Shown one piece after another: positions 5,361 through 5,459 of a stretch of DNA of 5,459 bases. Position 1 is the stretch's first letter, and every line of letters begins with the position of its first letter. The position numbers were made by a program, and so were the translations under genes. The stretch spans positions 1 through 5,459 of the forward strand of contig JAJQFX010000099.1 of assembly GCA_021200895.1 (NCBI GenBank), in the 5' to 3' direction. The DNA is from Clostridiales bacterium (GTDB lineage: Bacteria; Bacillota; Clostridia; Oscillospirales; Oscillospiraceae). The notes beneath the pieces were generated by a model, which had not been told where the DNA came from, searched no databases, and was given only the letters and a program-made list of their open reading frames with translations.

Positions 5361-5435
5361 ACACCCTGTAGGGGCGGGGCCGGGGCCCCCCCGGGGGGCA
5401 AACGGGGTGGGCGGGGGCGCCCGGGCCGCCCCCGC
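5361..5435. repeat. Extremely GC-rich hairpin element downstream of rseP
   Basis: The element opens with ACACCCTGTAGGGGCGG, a start I recall from another common repeat of Oscillospiraceae-type genomes. It contains the palindromes GGGGCCCC (5382-5389) and CCCCCCGGGGGG (5387-5398), and a 9-base-pair stem GCGGGGGCG/CGCCCCCGC (5411-5419 with 5427-5435). It is almost entirely G and C. No T-run follows on the plus strand, so it is not a classic terminator for rseP, though it is the only strong structure after that gene. It is unrelated in sequence to the Y-shaped repeats. Confidence 0.6.
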
Positions 5436-5459
5436 AACAGACATAGGTGTTTAAAAAAA

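Noticed and set aside
5004..5444. A 146-codon minus-strand frame opposite rseP
   Set aside because: A shadow of rseP and of the GC-rich repeat; no domain and no start signal.

Overview
The window reads as a chromosomal stretch of a GC-rich, low-GC-phylum-type gut Firmicute, most likely Oscillospiraceae (Flavonifractor/Oscillibacter-like). The basis is strong GGAGG-type ribosome binding sites, sigma-A-like promoters, a YtrA-type GntR regulator with an ABC module, a Gram-positive-type RseP protease, and short GC-rich Y-shaped intergenic repeats of a kind I recall from that group. The genus is an inference and is not shown directly.

Layout. Positions 1-350 are intergenic: a left-edge-truncated inverted copy and a full direct copy of a Y-shaped repeat, then a strong GC hairpin that probably ends the minus-strand operon. 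Positions 351-3859 form a minus-strand operon read right to left: a 129-residue YtrA-like GntR repressor, an ABC ATPase (4-base ATGA overlap) and a large membrane permease with a DUF6449-like extracytoplasmic part (26-base overlap). The permease gene is split by one -1 frame change near 1886-1894; all else in it looks intact. Positions 3860-4268 are the divergent control region: a near-consensus promoter (TTGACT-17-TATGAT) with a perfect 8-base inverted repeat, a second promoter further upstream (TTGACA-17-TATGCT) with a 10-base palindrome at its start site, and a third copy of the Y-shaped repeat. Positions 4269-5327 carry an intact plus-strand rseP. Positions 5328-5459 hold a different, extremely GC-rich hairpin element that runs close to the window end.

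How it works together. By analogy with the Bacillus subtilis ytr operon, the GntR protein probably represses its own operon through the inverted repeat over the -10, and the ATPase pairs with the permease as an envelope-linked transporter or stress module. RseP is a site-2 intramembrane protease; its adjacency to an envelope-stress-type transporter is suggestive only. The most notable points are the frameshift in the permease with an overlapping GTGA stop/start, the promoter and operator that lie inside an apparent longer reading frame of the regulator and so fix its true start, and the two direct repeat copies about 4 kb apart that bracket the whole operon. I see no clearly novel defence, mobile or biosynthetic system here.
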